The notes under the pieces: generated by a model
Told to the model about the DNA's origin: nothing
The model's database searches: none
Seen by the model: only the letters and a program-made list of their open reading frames with translations
Translations under genes and position numbers: made by a program
Assembly: GCF_005234135.1 (NCBI RefSeq)
Contig: NZ_CP039965.1
Location: forward strand, 62,001-126,000
Reading direction: 5' to 3'
Source: Pseudorhodobacter turbinis
GTDB lineage: Bacteria; Pseudomonadota; Alphaproteobacteria; Rhodobacterales; Rhodobacteraceae
DNA: 64,000 bases
Shown here: piece by piece, positions 1-8,548 of the stretch
How the letters are laid out: the number at the start of each line of letters is the position of its first letter
Numbering within the stretch: position 1 is the stretch's first letter

Positions 1-76
1 CAGAGGGGGCATTTTGCGGATGGGGTTGGCCTGTTCGCGGGGTGCCGGGGCTTTTCCGGCGTTTGAAGGGGGCGAT

Positions 77-1195
77 ATGGCCGATTTGAAGCGGACCGGA
101 TTATACGATTTGCATATAGAGCTTGGCGCCAAGATGGTGCCTTTTGCGGGCTATGAGATGCCGGTGCAATATCCGCTTGGTGTGATGAAAGAGCATCTGC
201 ATTGCCGCGCGCATGTCGGCCTGTTTGACGTCGGTCATATGGGGCAGGTGATCTTGCGGCCCAAGGGTGACATGGCGGCGTTGGTGGTCGGGCTTGAGGC
301 GATGATGCCGGTGGCTGTTGCCGGGCTTGCCGAGGGGCGGCAGCGTTACGGCATGTTCACCAACGACCAGGGCGGGATCATTGATGATCTGATGTTCGCC
401 AACCGTGGCGATCATTTCTTTTTGGTGGTCAATGCGGGATGCCGCGACGGCGATATCGCCTTGATGCGTGAAAAACTGGCCGATGTCGCCGAGGTGACCG
501 AGGTCATGGATCGCGGCCTTTTGGCGGTGCAGGGGCCGGGCGCAGAGGCTGCCCTTTCAAGTTTGGTTCCCGATGTTGCCGCGATGCGCTTTATGGATGT
601 GATCACCGTGGATACCGTCTTTGGTGCGCTGTGGATCTCGCGCTCCGGCTATACCGGTGAGGACGGGTTCGAGGTGTCGGTCCCCGATGTCGATGGCTTT
701 ACCCGCTCTTTGCTGGCGCTGGAGGGCGTTGAGATGATCGGCCTTGGCGCGCGCGACAGTTTGCGTCTGGAATCAGGGCTTTGCCTTTACGGCCACGATA
801 TGACCGAGGACATCACCCCCGCAGAGGCCGCCCTTGGCTGGGCGATTTCCAAGGCGCGGCGGCAGGGCGATCGGGCCGGCGGTTTCCCCGGTGCCGATGT
901 GATCTTGGCGCAGCTGGCCGATGGGTCTGCGCGCCTGCGTGTGGGCTTGCGCCCCGAGACCCGCGCGCCAATGCGCGAAGGTGTTGAATTATATGACCGC
1001 GAAGAGGGTGGCGAAGCCGTGGGCTACGTCACCTCTGGTGGCTTTGGTCCATCGGTCGAAGTGCCGATTGCCATGGGATATGTGCCGCGCGCGCTTGCCG
1101 CCGATGGCACCCAGCTTTGGGGAGAGGTGCGGGGCAAACGCCTGCCCGTTTCTGTCTTTCCCCTTCCGTTCCGTCCATCCAATTATAAACGCTAA
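77..1195 (+). CDS. gcvT: Aminomethyltransferase, glycine cleavage T protein
   Basis: This 372-residue protein matches GcvT, which moves the aminomethyl carbon from lipoyl-GcvH to tetrahydrofolate and releases ammonia. The start MADLKRTGLYDLHIELGAK is family-typical and is followed by VPFAGYEMPVQYP. Other recognisable blocks are LFDVGHMGQ, SRSGYTGEDGFEV and RDSLRLESGLCLYG. ATG at 77 is preferred over the in-frame start at 14 because a GAAGGGGGC ribosome site lies just upstream and the first 21 residues of the longer form do not look like GcvT. It heads gcvT-gcvH-gcvP. The upstream regulatory region lies outside the window, so a glycine riboswitch cannot be assessed. Confidence 0.95.
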   Translation: MADLKRTGLYDLHIELGAKMVPFAGYEMPVQYPLGVMKEHLHCRAHVGLFDVGHMGQVILRPKGDMAALVVGLEAMMPVAVAGLAEGRQRYGMFTNDQGGIIDDLMFANRGDHFFLVVNAGCRDGDIALMREKLADVAEVTEVMDRGLLAVQGPGAEAALSSLVPDVAAMRFMDVITVDTVFGALWISRSGYTGEDGFEVSVPDVDGFTRSLLALEGVEMIGLGARDSLRLESGLCLYGHDMTEDITPAEAALGWAISKARRQGDRAGGFPGADVILAQLADGSARLRVGLRPETRAPMREGVELYDREEGGEAVGYVTSGGFGPSVEVPIAMGYVPRALAADGTQLWGEVRGKRLPVSVFPLPFRPSNYKR

Positions 1196-1224
1196 GACCT
1201 CTTTTTAGACCAGGGAACACTACG

Positions 1225-1587
1225 ATGATGAAATATACCGAAGATCACGAATGGCTGCGGGTAGAGGGCGATCTTGTCGTCGTCGGCATTACCGAACATG
1301 CGGCAACCCAATTGGGCGATGTTGTGTTCGTGGAACTGCCCGAGCCTGAAACCATGGTCGCCACCGGGGATGAGGTGGTGGTGATCGAATCCGTCAAGGC
1401 GGCATCCGATATTCTGGCCCCGATTGATGGCCAGATTGTCGAGGTTAACGACAAGCTTTCCGACAAGCCCGGTTTGGTCAATGACGATGCCACCGGTGAT
1501 GCATGGTTCTTCAAGATGAAGATCGACGATATGGCGGTGCTGGATGCCTTCATGTCGGAAGACGAATATAATGATCTGATCGGCTAA
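1225..1587 (+). CDS. gcvH: Glycine cleavage system H protein (lipoyl carrier)
   Basis: The 120-residue length is close to the family norm. GcvH carries the lipoyl arm that shuttles the aminomethyl group between GcvP and GcvT. The lipoylation site is Lys58 in the block [12 protein letters not shown]. The N terminus [16 protein letters not shown] is characteristic. It begins 29 bases after gcvT with an AGGGAACAC ribosome site and is presumably co-transcribed with it. A terminator-like hairpin follows directly and could set its transcript level relative to gcvP. Confidence 0.96.
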   Translation: MMKYTEDHEWLRVEGDLVVVGITEHAATQLGDVVFVELPEPETMVATGDEVVVIESVKAASDILAPIDGQIVEVNDKLSDKPGLVNDDATGDAWFFKMKIDDMAVLDAFMSEDEYNDLIG

Positions 1588-1595
1588 ACGCCACG

Positions 1596-1633
1596 AAAGC
1601 CCCCGGATTTTCGCAAGCCTCTGGGGGCTTTTT
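1596..1633 (+). terminator. Terminator-like hairpin between gcvH and gcvP
   Basis: AAAGCCCCC at 1596-1604 pairs perfectly with GGGGGCTTT at 1623-1631 and continues into a T run, the layout of an intrinsic terminator. It sits inside an otherwise clear operon, 22 bases before gcvP, so it is probably a partial terminator or attenuator rather than a full operon end. Confidence 0.75.
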
Positions 1634-1655
1634 GCCGGATTTTTTGGGGATGGAC

Positions 1656-4496
1656 ATGACCTATACGCCTGTTGACTATAACACCTATGATTTCGCCAAC
1701 CGCCGCCACATCGGCCCCTCGCCCGAGGAGATGGCAGAGATGCTGCGGGTTGTCGGGACCGCCAGCCTTGAGACGTTGATGGATGAAACCATCCCGGCGT
1801 CCATCCAGCAGAAAACGCCGCTTGGCTGGGCCGGTTTGGCCGAGCATGAGCTGCTGGCAAAAATGCGAGAGGTTGCTGCCAAGAACAAGGTGATGACCAG
1901 CCTGATCGGGCAGGGCTATTACGGTACGGTGACGCCGCCCGCGATCCAGCGCAATATCTTTGAAAACCCCGCGTGGTACACTGCCTATACCCCCTATCAG
2001 CCCGAGATCGCGCAGGGCCGGCTAGAGGCGCTGTTGAACTATCAGACCATGGTCTCGGATCTGACGGGCCTGCCGGTTGCTAATGCCAGCTTGTTGGATG
2101 AGGCAACTGCGGCGGCCGAAGCCATGACAATGGCCGAGCGTAGCGCCAAGTCAAAGGCGCGCGCCTTTTTCGTGGATCGCAATTGCCATCCGCAAACTAT
2201 CGCCGTCATCAAAACCCGCGCCCAACCTTTGGGGATTGAGGTGATCGTTGGAGATCCCGCAATGATGGAGGCCGATAAGGTCTTTGGCGGGATCTTCCAA
2301 TATCCCGGCACTTACGGCCATGTTACCGATTACACAGATCAAATTGCGGCATTGCACGGGGCCAAGGCGATTGCTGTCGTCGCCACGGACCTGCTGGCGC
2401 TGACCATGATCAAGGAGCCGGGTGCGATGGGGGCCGATATCGCGATTGGCTCCAGCCAGCGGTTCGGGATTCCGATGGGCTATGGTGGGCCGCATGCGGC
2501 GTTCATGTCTTGTACCGATGCGTTGAAACGCTCAATGCCGGGGCGGATTGTCGGTGTGTCAATCGACAGCCGGGGTAACACTGCCTACCGGCTTGCGCTG
2601 CAAACCCGTGAGCAACATATCCGCCGTGAAAAGGCCACCTCCAACGTGTGTACGGCGCAGGCGCTGCTTGCGGTTATGGCGTCGTTTTATGCGGTGTTCC
2701 ACGGGCCAAAGGGGCTGCGCTCCATCGCGGAACGGGTGCATTTTTCCACTGTCCGTCTGGCGCGGGCGTTGAAAGCGGCAGGGGCAAAAGTGTCGCCCGA
2801 TGCGGTGTTTGACACCATCACGGTCGAGGTTGGCGTGGGCCAAGCTGGCATTCTGGCCGCCGCCCGCCAAGAGGGGTTGAATTTCCGCAAGATCGGCAAT
2901 GATCGCGTCGGGATCAGCCTTGATGAAACCTCGGATGAGCGGGTTCTGATCAGCGTTCTGCGCGCCTTCGGGATTGAGGGCGTGCCACCGCACCGTGCAG
3001 AGCTGGGCTTTCCGGAAACGATGCTGCGCCAAAGCGATTATCTGACCCATCCGGTGTTCCATATGAACCGCGCGGAATCGGAAATGATGCGCTATATGCG
3101 GCGTCTGTCGGACCGCGACTTGGCGCTTGACCGTGCGATGATCCCCTTGGGCTCTTGCACCATGAAGCTGAACGCCGCCGCCGAGATGATGCCGATCACA
3201 TGGCCTGAATTCGGGTCTTTGCACCCGTTTGTGCCTGTGGATCAAGCGCTTGGCTATAAAGAGGCGATTGACGATCTTTCGGCCAAGCTATGTGAGATTA
3301 CTGGCTATGACGCCATGTCGATGCAGCCCAATTCTGGTGCCCAGGGGGAATATGCGGGGCTGTTGACCATTGCCGCCTATCACCGCGCCAATGGCGGAGA
3401 GCAGCGCAACATCTGTCTGATCCCGACCTCGGCGCATGGCACCAATCCGGCCTCGGCGCAGATGGCGGGGATGAAGGTCGTGGTGGTGAAATCCGCACCC
3501 AACGGCGATGTCGATCTTGATGATTTCCGCGACAAGGCGGCGGCGGCGGGCGACAAGCTTGCGGCCTGCATGATCACCTATCCCTCGACCCATGGTGTGT
3601 TTGAGGAAACCGTGCGCGAGGTCTGCAAGATCACGCATGATTTCGGTGGGCAGGTCTATATCGACGGGGCGAATATGAACGCGCTGGTTGGCCTTGTGAA
3701 GCCGGGCAAAATCGGCGGCGACGTGAGCCACCTAAACCTGCACAAGACCTTTGCGATCCCGCATGGCGGCGGGGGCCCGGGCATGGGGCCGATCGGGGTT
3801 GGTGCGCATCTGGCGCCCTATCTGCCCGGACATCCTGAATCCGGCGGCGAGGAAGGGCCGGTTTCGGCCACGCCTTATGGCTCGGCCAGTATCCTTCTGA
3901 TCTCATGGGCTTATTGCTTGATGATGGGCGGTGAAGGGTTGACGCAGGCGACACGGGTGGCGATCCTGAACGCCAACTATATCGCGGCACGGCTGAACGG
4001 CGCTTATCCGATCTTGTTCATGGGTAATAAGGGACGGGTCGCGCATGAGTGTATCTTGGACACGCGGGTGTTTGCGGATTGCGGTGTGACAGTTGACGAT
4101 ATCGCCAAGCGCTTGATCGACAACGGTTTTCACGCGCCAACCATGTCATGGCCCGTATCCGGCACCTTGATGGTGGAGCCGACGGAATCTGAGACCAAGG
4201 CCGAGATTGACCGTTTCATCACCGCGCTTTTGGCCATTCGCGCCGAGATCCAATCCGTGCAGGACGGTGATATTTCCGCCGAGGATAGTCCGCTGCGCCA
4301 TGCCCCCCATACGGTCAATGATCTGGTTGCCGAATGGGACCGCAAATACAGCCGGGAGGCGGCATGCTTTCCACCGGGTGCATTCCGCGTGGATAAATAT
4401 TGGCCCCCCATCGGGCGGGTCGATAACGTGCACGGCGATCGCAACCTGATTTGCATTTGCCCGCCCTTATCCGATTATGAGGACGCCGCAGAATAA
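1656..4496 (+). CDS. gcvP: Glycine dehydrogenase (decarboxylating), P protein
   Basis: This 946-residue protein has the full fused two-domain length of GcvP. It is the PLP enzyme that decarboxylates glycine and loads the aminomethyl group onto GcvH. The PLP lysine is Lys697 in [16 protein letters not shown]. The N-terminal half shows [18 protein letters not shown] and the C-terminal half [14 protein letters not shown]. The start at 1656 ([18 protein letters not shown]) fits the family best; ATG at 1650 and TTG at 1632 are in frame but would overlap or abut the upstream hairpin. It is the last gene of the gcv set and is followed by a clear terminator. Confidence 0.96.
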   Translation: MTYTPVDYNTYDFANRRHIGPSPEEMAEMLRVVGTASLETLMDETIPASIQQKTPLGWAGLAEHELLAKMREVAAKNKVMTSLIGQGYYGTVTPPAIQRNIFENPAWYTAYTPYQPEIAQGRLEALLNYQTMVSDLTGLPVANASLLDEATAAAEAMTMAERSAKSKARAFFVDRNCHPQTIAVIKTRAQPLGIEVIVGDPAMMEADKVFGGIFQYPGTYGHVTDYTDQIAALHGAKAIAVVATDLLALTMIKEPGAMGADIAIGSSQRFGIPMGYGGPHAAFMSCTDALKRSMPGRIVGVSIDSRGNTAYRLALQTREQHIRREKATSNVCTAQALLAVMASFYAVFHGPKGLRSIAERVHFSTVRLARALKAAGAKVSPDAVFDTITVEVGVGQAGILAAARQEGLNFRKIGNDRVGISLDETSDERVLISVLRAFGIEGVPPHRAELGFPETMLRQSDYLTHPVFHMNRAESEMMRYMRRLSDRDLALDRAMIPLGSCTMKLNAAAEMMPITWPEFGSLHPFVPVDQALGYKEAIDDLSAKLCEITGYDAMSMQPNSGAQGEYAGLLTIAAYHRANGGEQRNICLIPTSAHGTNPASAQMAGMKVVVVKSAPNGDVDLDDFRDKAAAAGDKLAACMITYPSTHGVFEETVREVCKITHDFGGQVYIDGANMNALVGLVKPGKIGGDVSHLNLHKTFAIPHGGGGPGMGPIGVGAHLAPYLPGHPESGGEEGPVSATPYGSASILLISWAYCLMMGGEGLTQATRVAILNANYIAARLNGAYPILFMGNKGRVAHECILDTRVFADCGVTVDDIAKRLIDNGFHAPTMSWPVSGTLMVEPTESETKAEIDRFITALLAIRAEIQSVQDGDISAEDSPLRHAPHTVNDLVAEWDRKYSREAACFPPGAFRVDKYWPPIGRVDNVHGDRNLICICPPLSDYEDAAE

Positions 4497-4500
4497 AGAG

Positions 4501-4525
4501 AGGCCGGGTTTATCCCGGCCTTTCC
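4501..4525 (+). terminator. Terminator after gcvP
   Basis: AGGCCGGG at 4501-4508 pairs with CCCGGCCT at 4514-4521 across a 5-base loop, with a short T stretch after it. It lies 4 bases past the gcvP stop codon and closes the gcv operon. Confidence 0.8.
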
Positions 4526-4597
4526 GTTTTCGGGGGGCTTGAAAGTCGCGGACTGCAAGATCATATATTCCGTGCCGTGAATATAGTAAGGTGAATT

Positions 4598-5041
4598 ATG
4601 TCGGATGCTGTAAAACTTGCCTGTAGCACTTGTGGGCAGATGAACCGGGTGCCTCTGTCCAAGCTGAAAGACGGCGCGAAATGCGGGTCTTGTGGCGATG
4701 CGCTGGTGACGGGCAAAGTGGCAGAGCTGGATCTGGCAACACATGACAAATCTACGCGGGGCGATGAGCTGCCGCTGCTGGTAGATTACTGGGCGCCCTG
4801 GTGTGGCCCTTGCCGCATGATGGCACCGGAATTTGCCAAAGCTGCCAAAGCCTTGGAGGGACGCGCGCGTTTCGCAAAGATCAACACCCAAGACCACCCG
4901 AAAGTGTCGGACAGATTGCGCATTCAGGGCATTCCGCTTTTGATCCTATGGCACAAGGGGCGTGAGATTGCCCGCCTGCCGGGCGCACGGCCCGCCGCCG
5001 AGATACAGGCCTTTGTCGAAAGCAAGGTCAAAACGCGTTAA
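4598..5041 (+). CDS. trxC: Thioredoxin 2 family protein with N-terminal zinc ribbon
   Basis: The 147-residue protein has the TrxC architecture. A zinc-ribbon-like N terminus with Cys9/Cys12 and Cys29/Cys32 is followed by a thioredoxin fold with the active site WAPWCGPC (Cys69, Cys72). TrxC proteins reduce protein disulfides in the cytoplasm and often respond to oxidative stress. No signal peptide or membrane segment is visible. It stands alone after the gcv terminator, and its stop is 7 bases from the stop of the convergent acyltransferase gene. The fold and active site are plain; the exact paralogue name rests on the N-terminal cysteine pairs. Confidence 0.9.
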   Translation: MSDAVKLACSTCGQMNRVPLSKLKDGAKCGSCGDALVTGKVAELDLATHDKSTRGDELPLLVDYWAPWCGPCRMMAPEFAKAAKALEGRARFAKINTQDHPKVSDRLRIQGIPLLILWHKGREIARLPGARPAAEIQAFVESKVKTR

Positions 5042-5048
5042 GGGCGGG

Positions 5049-6077
5049 TCACTTGAACCCGAGCAATCGTACCGCGCCAATCTTTTGCGCGCACCACAGC
5101 AGGATCAGCGGCCCCAGAATGCCGATCCCGAACCCGATAGCGACATGCCAGCTAAGGCTGGTAACGCCAATGGCAAAAAGCACTTCGCGCATCGCCGCCG
5201 AAAAGATCGTATGGGCCAGATAGATCGCCATCGAGGCGATCCCGAGCCGCGTCAGCCATGTGCTAAGCTGTGGGCCGATATCTTGGCTGAGGCCTGCGCA
5301 AACGGTCAAAAAACACAAGGTGAGCACAAGCGAGCCGCCAAGCAGAATCACCGGTGACTGTGGCAAAAACGGATATGCCACAACGACCAAAAGAAAAACC
5401 GCCAGCGCGCCCATTCGACGGGTTCGGTTCAGGGTTGAAAGGTCAAGTGTTTGGCTCAACACGATCCCCAGCACGAAATACGGTGCATTCAGAAGGGCAG
5501 GCCCGATCAGCCGGTAAAAAATGTCGGGCAAGGGCCAAAGCGCCAGCGCAATCGCCCCCACTGCCAGCCCCAAAAGACCCACTGTGGAATATCGGCCGCT
5601 GGACATCATCGGACGGGTCAGCAGCAAGGCCATTTGCAACACGTATAGCGCCCACAAAAACCAAAGATGAAGATGCCCCGGTATGGGCAGGACCAGCATG
5701 TCCGTGAACGTAATCGGTTGGTTGGCGACAGACCCCGCCGCCAGTTTGACCCCGAGAAAGATATAGGTCCAAACCACCATCGGCCAGATTAACCGCGACA
5801 CCCGACTGACAGTAAAGCTGCGCGGCGTCGCCCGCCATAAGGAACCTGCAACCAGCAGCCCGGACAGCGCAAAGAACACCGGCATGTGGAAGGCATATAT
5901 CCGGGAATCGACGGCGTGAAACAGCGCAGGGGGGATCAGCCCAGCTTCATTGACCCCGCGCCAGGCGTGGCCGAAGACGACCAAAAGGATCGCCAGCCCT
6001 TTTGCTGTGTCGATCCAGTCCGACCGTTGCAGAATTTTGTAAGGCGGCGCATCTGCGTTAATAGAACGGTCAAACAT
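5049..6077 (-). CDS. Membrane acyltransferase, acyltransferase-3 family
   Basis: This 342-residue polytopic membrane protein has the features of the acyltransferase-3 family, which O-acylates sugars or glycans at the inner membrane. Near the N terminus are RSDWIDTAKGLAILLVVFGHAWRG, with the conserved His, and FHMPVFFALSGLL. About ten hydrophobic segments follow. The relatives called fucose 4-O-acetylase-like share this start, but the substrate cannot be read here. No good ribosome site precedes the ATG at 6077, and no other start lies before the conserved block. No glycan genes are adjacent; the nearest glycosyltransferase operon begins about 5 kb away. Confidence 0.82.
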   Translation of the reverse strand: MFDRSINADAPPYKILQRSDWIDTAKGLAILLVVFGHAWRGVNEAGLIPPALFHAVDSRIYAFHMPVFFALSGLLVAGSLWRATPRSFTVSRVSRLIWPMVVWTYIFLGVKLAAGSVANQPITFTDMLVLPIPGHLHLWFLWALYVLQMALLLTRPMMSSGRYSTVGLLGLAVGAIALALWPLPDIFYRLIGPALLNAPYFVLGIVLSQTLDLSTLNRTRRMGALAVFLLVVVAYPFLPQSPVILLGGSLVLTLCFLTVCAGLSQDIGPQLSTWLTRLGIASMAIYLAHTIFSAAMREVLFAIGVTSLSWHVAIGFGIGILGPLILLWCAQKIGAVRLLGFK

Positions 6078-6479
6078 ATTTAAGCACTTTTAAGGGGATA
6101 CCGACGTTTGCACTCACAACGCACTGTCTGCCGCCGGAGATTGGCATTGTCGAGGTCTTCACGGCGGAGAGGGTGATCTTTAGCGGTTTTTGGCCGTCCC
6201 CGACGCTCTTTTTTCGCCGTGCGGGCGATCACCACACGCCTGACGCTTTGTGTTGTTTTTGAATGCCCTTATGGTTGTAGGGCGGGGTGGGCTAGGCCCA
6301 CATTCTGCCTCGTGGTTCAGTCCCAAAAGAGAATCACGGGGCTTCAATTCGGGGAAATCCCTGCGGCACCAGGGTCGGTTGGGGGCATCGGGTGATCTAA
6401 AACTTGACTTTCTGCCGTTGTGCTTTGATTGAGGCAGCTAGACTTGGGCCCGGAACAATTTCAAGGGAAAGGGGGGCGA
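6078..6479. other. Gene-free 402-base region with consecutive hairpins
   Basis: No convincing coding frame lies between the divergent acyltransferase and TRAP genes. The segment 6287-6374 holds three consecutive stem-loops. GTGGGC/GCCCAC lies at 6287-6301. A 12-bp stem with two wobble pairs is formed by 6307-6318 and 6331-6342. CCCTG/CAGGG lies at 6359-6374. A weaker CTGCC/GGCAG pair is at 6412-6437. The region could be a structured leader of the TRAP genes, a small RNA, or a REP-like palindromic repeat. None of these matches an RNA family I recognise. Confidence 0.5.
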
Positions 6480-7058
6480 ATGCAGTTTCTTGGCAAAATT
6501 GCCGCAATGATATGCGCATTCAATCTTTTTATCGGTAAGACATTCGCCTGGCTTTCACTGGGTATAGTCGGCGTTTGTTTTACGGTCGTTGTGCAACGCT
6601 ATGTTTTCGCAGCAAGCTATGTGTGGATGCAAGACCTCTACATCTGGCTGAACGGTGCGATGTTTACGGCAGTGGCGGGCTTTGCCTTGCTGCGCGATGA
6701 CCATGTGCGGGTGGATATTTTCTACCGCCCCGCGCGCAAGCGGACGCGGGCGCTGACGGATCTTATCGGTGTGTTTCTGTTCTTGTTGCCCTTTACCTGG
6801 GTGGTCTACGCCTATTCGATGCCCTTCGTGCAGCGCGCCTGGAGCTATAGTGAAAGCTCTGCGAATGTGGGGGGGATGCCGGGGCTGTTTATCCTGAAAA
6901 GCTTCATTATCGTCTTTGCCGCTTTGATAGCGCTACAAGGCGTGGCGATGATCATCCGGTCCATTCTGATGCTGTCAGGGAATGAGCATTTGGTCCCCGA
7001 CGTCATAAAATACACTGCCGATCAGGCGAAGCCGACGCCAGAAGAAGGAACCCTTTGA
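6480..7058 (+). CDS. TRAP transporter small permease (DctQ-type)
   Basis: This 192-residue membrane protein has the four-helix plan of the TRAP Q subunit, which stabilises the large permease in a sodium-driven solute importer. Typical elements are the first helix with FTVVVQRYVF, then WMQDLYIWLNGAMFTAVAGFALLRDDHVRVDIFY. ATG at 6480 has a very strong AAAGGGGGG ribosome site; the frame is open upstream to 6429 but without Q-subunit features. Its stop overlaps the start of the M subunit. No periplasmic binding protein (P subunit) lies on either side, so the substrate is unknown. Confidence 0.93.
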   Translation: MQFLGKIAAMICAFNLFIGKTFAWLSLGIVGVCFTVVVQRYVFAASYVWMQDLYIWLNGAMFTAVAGFALLRDDHVRVDIFYRPARKRTRALTDLIGVFLFLLPFTWVVYAYSMPFVQRAWSYSESSANVGGMPGLFILKSFIIVFAALIALQGVAMIIRSILMLSGNEHLVPDVIKYTADQAKPTPEEGTL

Positions 7059-8449
7059 TGGACCCGGTCCTTATTGGCGAGCTTCTCGCCGCTTTGATGT
7101 TTTTTGGTGTGATCGGCTTTTTGCTGCTTGGCTTTCCGGTTGCCTTCACCCTTGCCGGGGTGTCGCTTATGTTTGGCATGGTGGGCATGTCTTTGGGGGT
7201 GTTTGACCCGTCCAATTTCGGCTCTCTGCCCAACCGCTATATCGGCTTCATGACAAGTGAGGTTCTGGTCGCGGTGCCGCTCTTTATCTTCATGGGGGTG
7301 ATGCTGGAGCGAAGCCAGATCGCAGAGCAACTGCTGCTGACGATGGGCAAGATGTTTGGCAACCTGCGCGGCGGGCTGGGCATATCGGTGGTGCTTGTGG
7401 GTGCTATGCTTGCGGCCTCTACCGGGGTGGTCGGGGCGACCGTTGTGACGATGGGGCTGATTTCGCTGCCCGCGATGTTGCGCGCGGGGTATGATCCCAA
7501 GCTGGCGACGGGTGTTATCTGTGCAAGTGGTACCTTGGGGCAGATCATCCCGCCCTCGACCGTTTTGATTTTCATGGGCGATATGCTGTCGGGGATCAAC
7601 AGTCAGGTGCAGATGGCAAAGGGCAACTTTGCGCCGACGCCAGTGTCTGTGGGCGATCTCTTTGCGGGGGCGCTGCTGCCGGGTGTGCTGCTGGTGATGC
7701 TCTATCTGTCTTATGTGGTGTTCAAGGCGATCACGGACCCGCAATCCTGCCCCGCCACACCGGTGCCTGCGGATGAAAAGGGCACGCTGTTGCGTGAGGT
7801 TTCTGTCGCATTGCTGCCGCCGATGATGCTTATTCTGGCGGTGCTCGGGTCCATCCTTGGCGGGATCGCAACCCCGACCGAGGCGGCCTCTGTCGGGGCT
7901 GTGGGCGCGATGGTGCTGGCGGCGTTGCGCAGTCGGCTGTCGTTTGGGATTGTGCGGGAAACGGCGATTGCCACGGCGACGATCACCAGCATGGTCTTTG
8001 TGATCTTGCTGGGTGCTTCGGTGTTTTCGGTGGTGTTCCGGATGATGGGGGGGGATAATCTCGTTCATGAATTCCTGAGCAACCTGCCGGGCGGGCGCTT
8101 GGCCGCAGTTGCCGTTGTGATGATGATCATGTTCTTCCTCGGGTTCATCCTCGACACGTTCGAGATCATCTTTATCGTCATCCCGATCACGGCTCCGGTG
8201 CTTTTGGCGCTGGATGTTGATCCGGTCTGGCTGGGCGTTCTGGTGGGGGTGAACTTGCAAACGTCCTTCCTGACACCGCCCTTCGGTTTTGCGCTGTTCT
8301 ACTTGCGCGGCGTGGCCCCCGATACATTGCCAACCAGCGCGATCTACAAAGGTATTATGCCCTTTGTGGCGTTGCAGGTCATAGCGATTGCGATCTTGTT
8401 TGCTTTCCCCGAGATCGTCACATGGTTGCCCCGTCTTATTGCGGGATGA
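7058..8449 (+). CDS. TRAP transporter large permease (DctM-type)
   Basis: This 463-residue polytopic protein is the TRAP M subunit, the ion-coupled transport channel. Characteristic blocks are GFPVAFTLAGVSLMFG, VPLFIFMGVMLERS, ASTGVVGATVVTMGLISLP, GTLGQIIPPSTVLIFMGD and TPPFGFALFYLRG. The start ATG at 7058 overlaps the Q-subunit stop as TGATG, indicating translational coupling, and GAAGGAA lies upstream. A strong hairpin follows the gene. Without a P subunit in the window the solute (carboxylate, amino acid or other) cannot be named. Confidence 0.95.
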   Translation: MDPVLIGELLAALMFFGVIGFLLLGFPVAFTLAGVSLMFGMVGMSLGVFDPSNFGSLPNRYIGFMTSEVLVAVPLFIFMGVMLERSQIAEQLLLTMGKMFGNLRGGLGISVVLVGAMLAASTGVVGATVVTMGLISLPAMLRAGYDPKLATGVICASGTLGQIIPPSTVLIFMGDMLSGINSQVQMAKGNFAPTPVSVGDLFAGALLPGVLLVMLYLSYVVFKAITDPQSCPATPVPADEKGTLLREVSVALLPPMMLILAVLGSILGGIATPTEAASVGAVGAMVLAALRSRLSFGIVRETAIATATITSMVFVILLGASVFSVVFRMMGGDNLVHEFLSNLPGGRLAAVAVVMMIMFFLGFILDTFEIIFIVIPITAPVLLALDVDPVWLGVLVGVNLQTSFLTPPFGFALFYLRGVAPDTLPTSAIYKGIMPFVALQVIAIAILFAFPEIVTWLPRLIAG

Positions 8450-8474
8450 ACCAAGGCGTATAGGCAGGTAAAAA

Positions 8475-8514
8475 ATAGGGCCCCGGTGCAGTGTGTCACC
8501 GGGGCCCTATGGTT
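8475..8514 (+). terminator. Strong terminator after the TRAP genes
   Basis: ATAGGGCCCCGGTG at 8475-8488 pairs perfectly over 14 bases with CACCGGGGCCCTAT at 8497-8510, followed by GGTTTT. A run of A lies on the other side (8471-8475), so it may also stop minus-strand transcripts from the converging histidine kinase gene. Confidence 0.88.
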
Positions 8515-8548
8515 TTGACAACACTGCAATCTCGCGGAATGGTGCGGC

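Noticed and set aside
1..76. Glycine riboswitch before gcvT.
   Set aside because: Only 76 bases precede the start and no tandem-aptamer core can be seen. The real leader would lie outside the window.
6250..6432. 60-codon frame in the leader of the TRAP genes.
   Set aside because: It covers the hairpins, lacks a ribosome site and has no protein-like composition.
7022..8260. 412-codon open frame antisense to the TRAP M gene, rich in His, Gln and Arg.
   Set aside because: It is the mirror of a well-supported gene in GC-rich DNA. Its composition is abnormal for a protein and it shows no domain.
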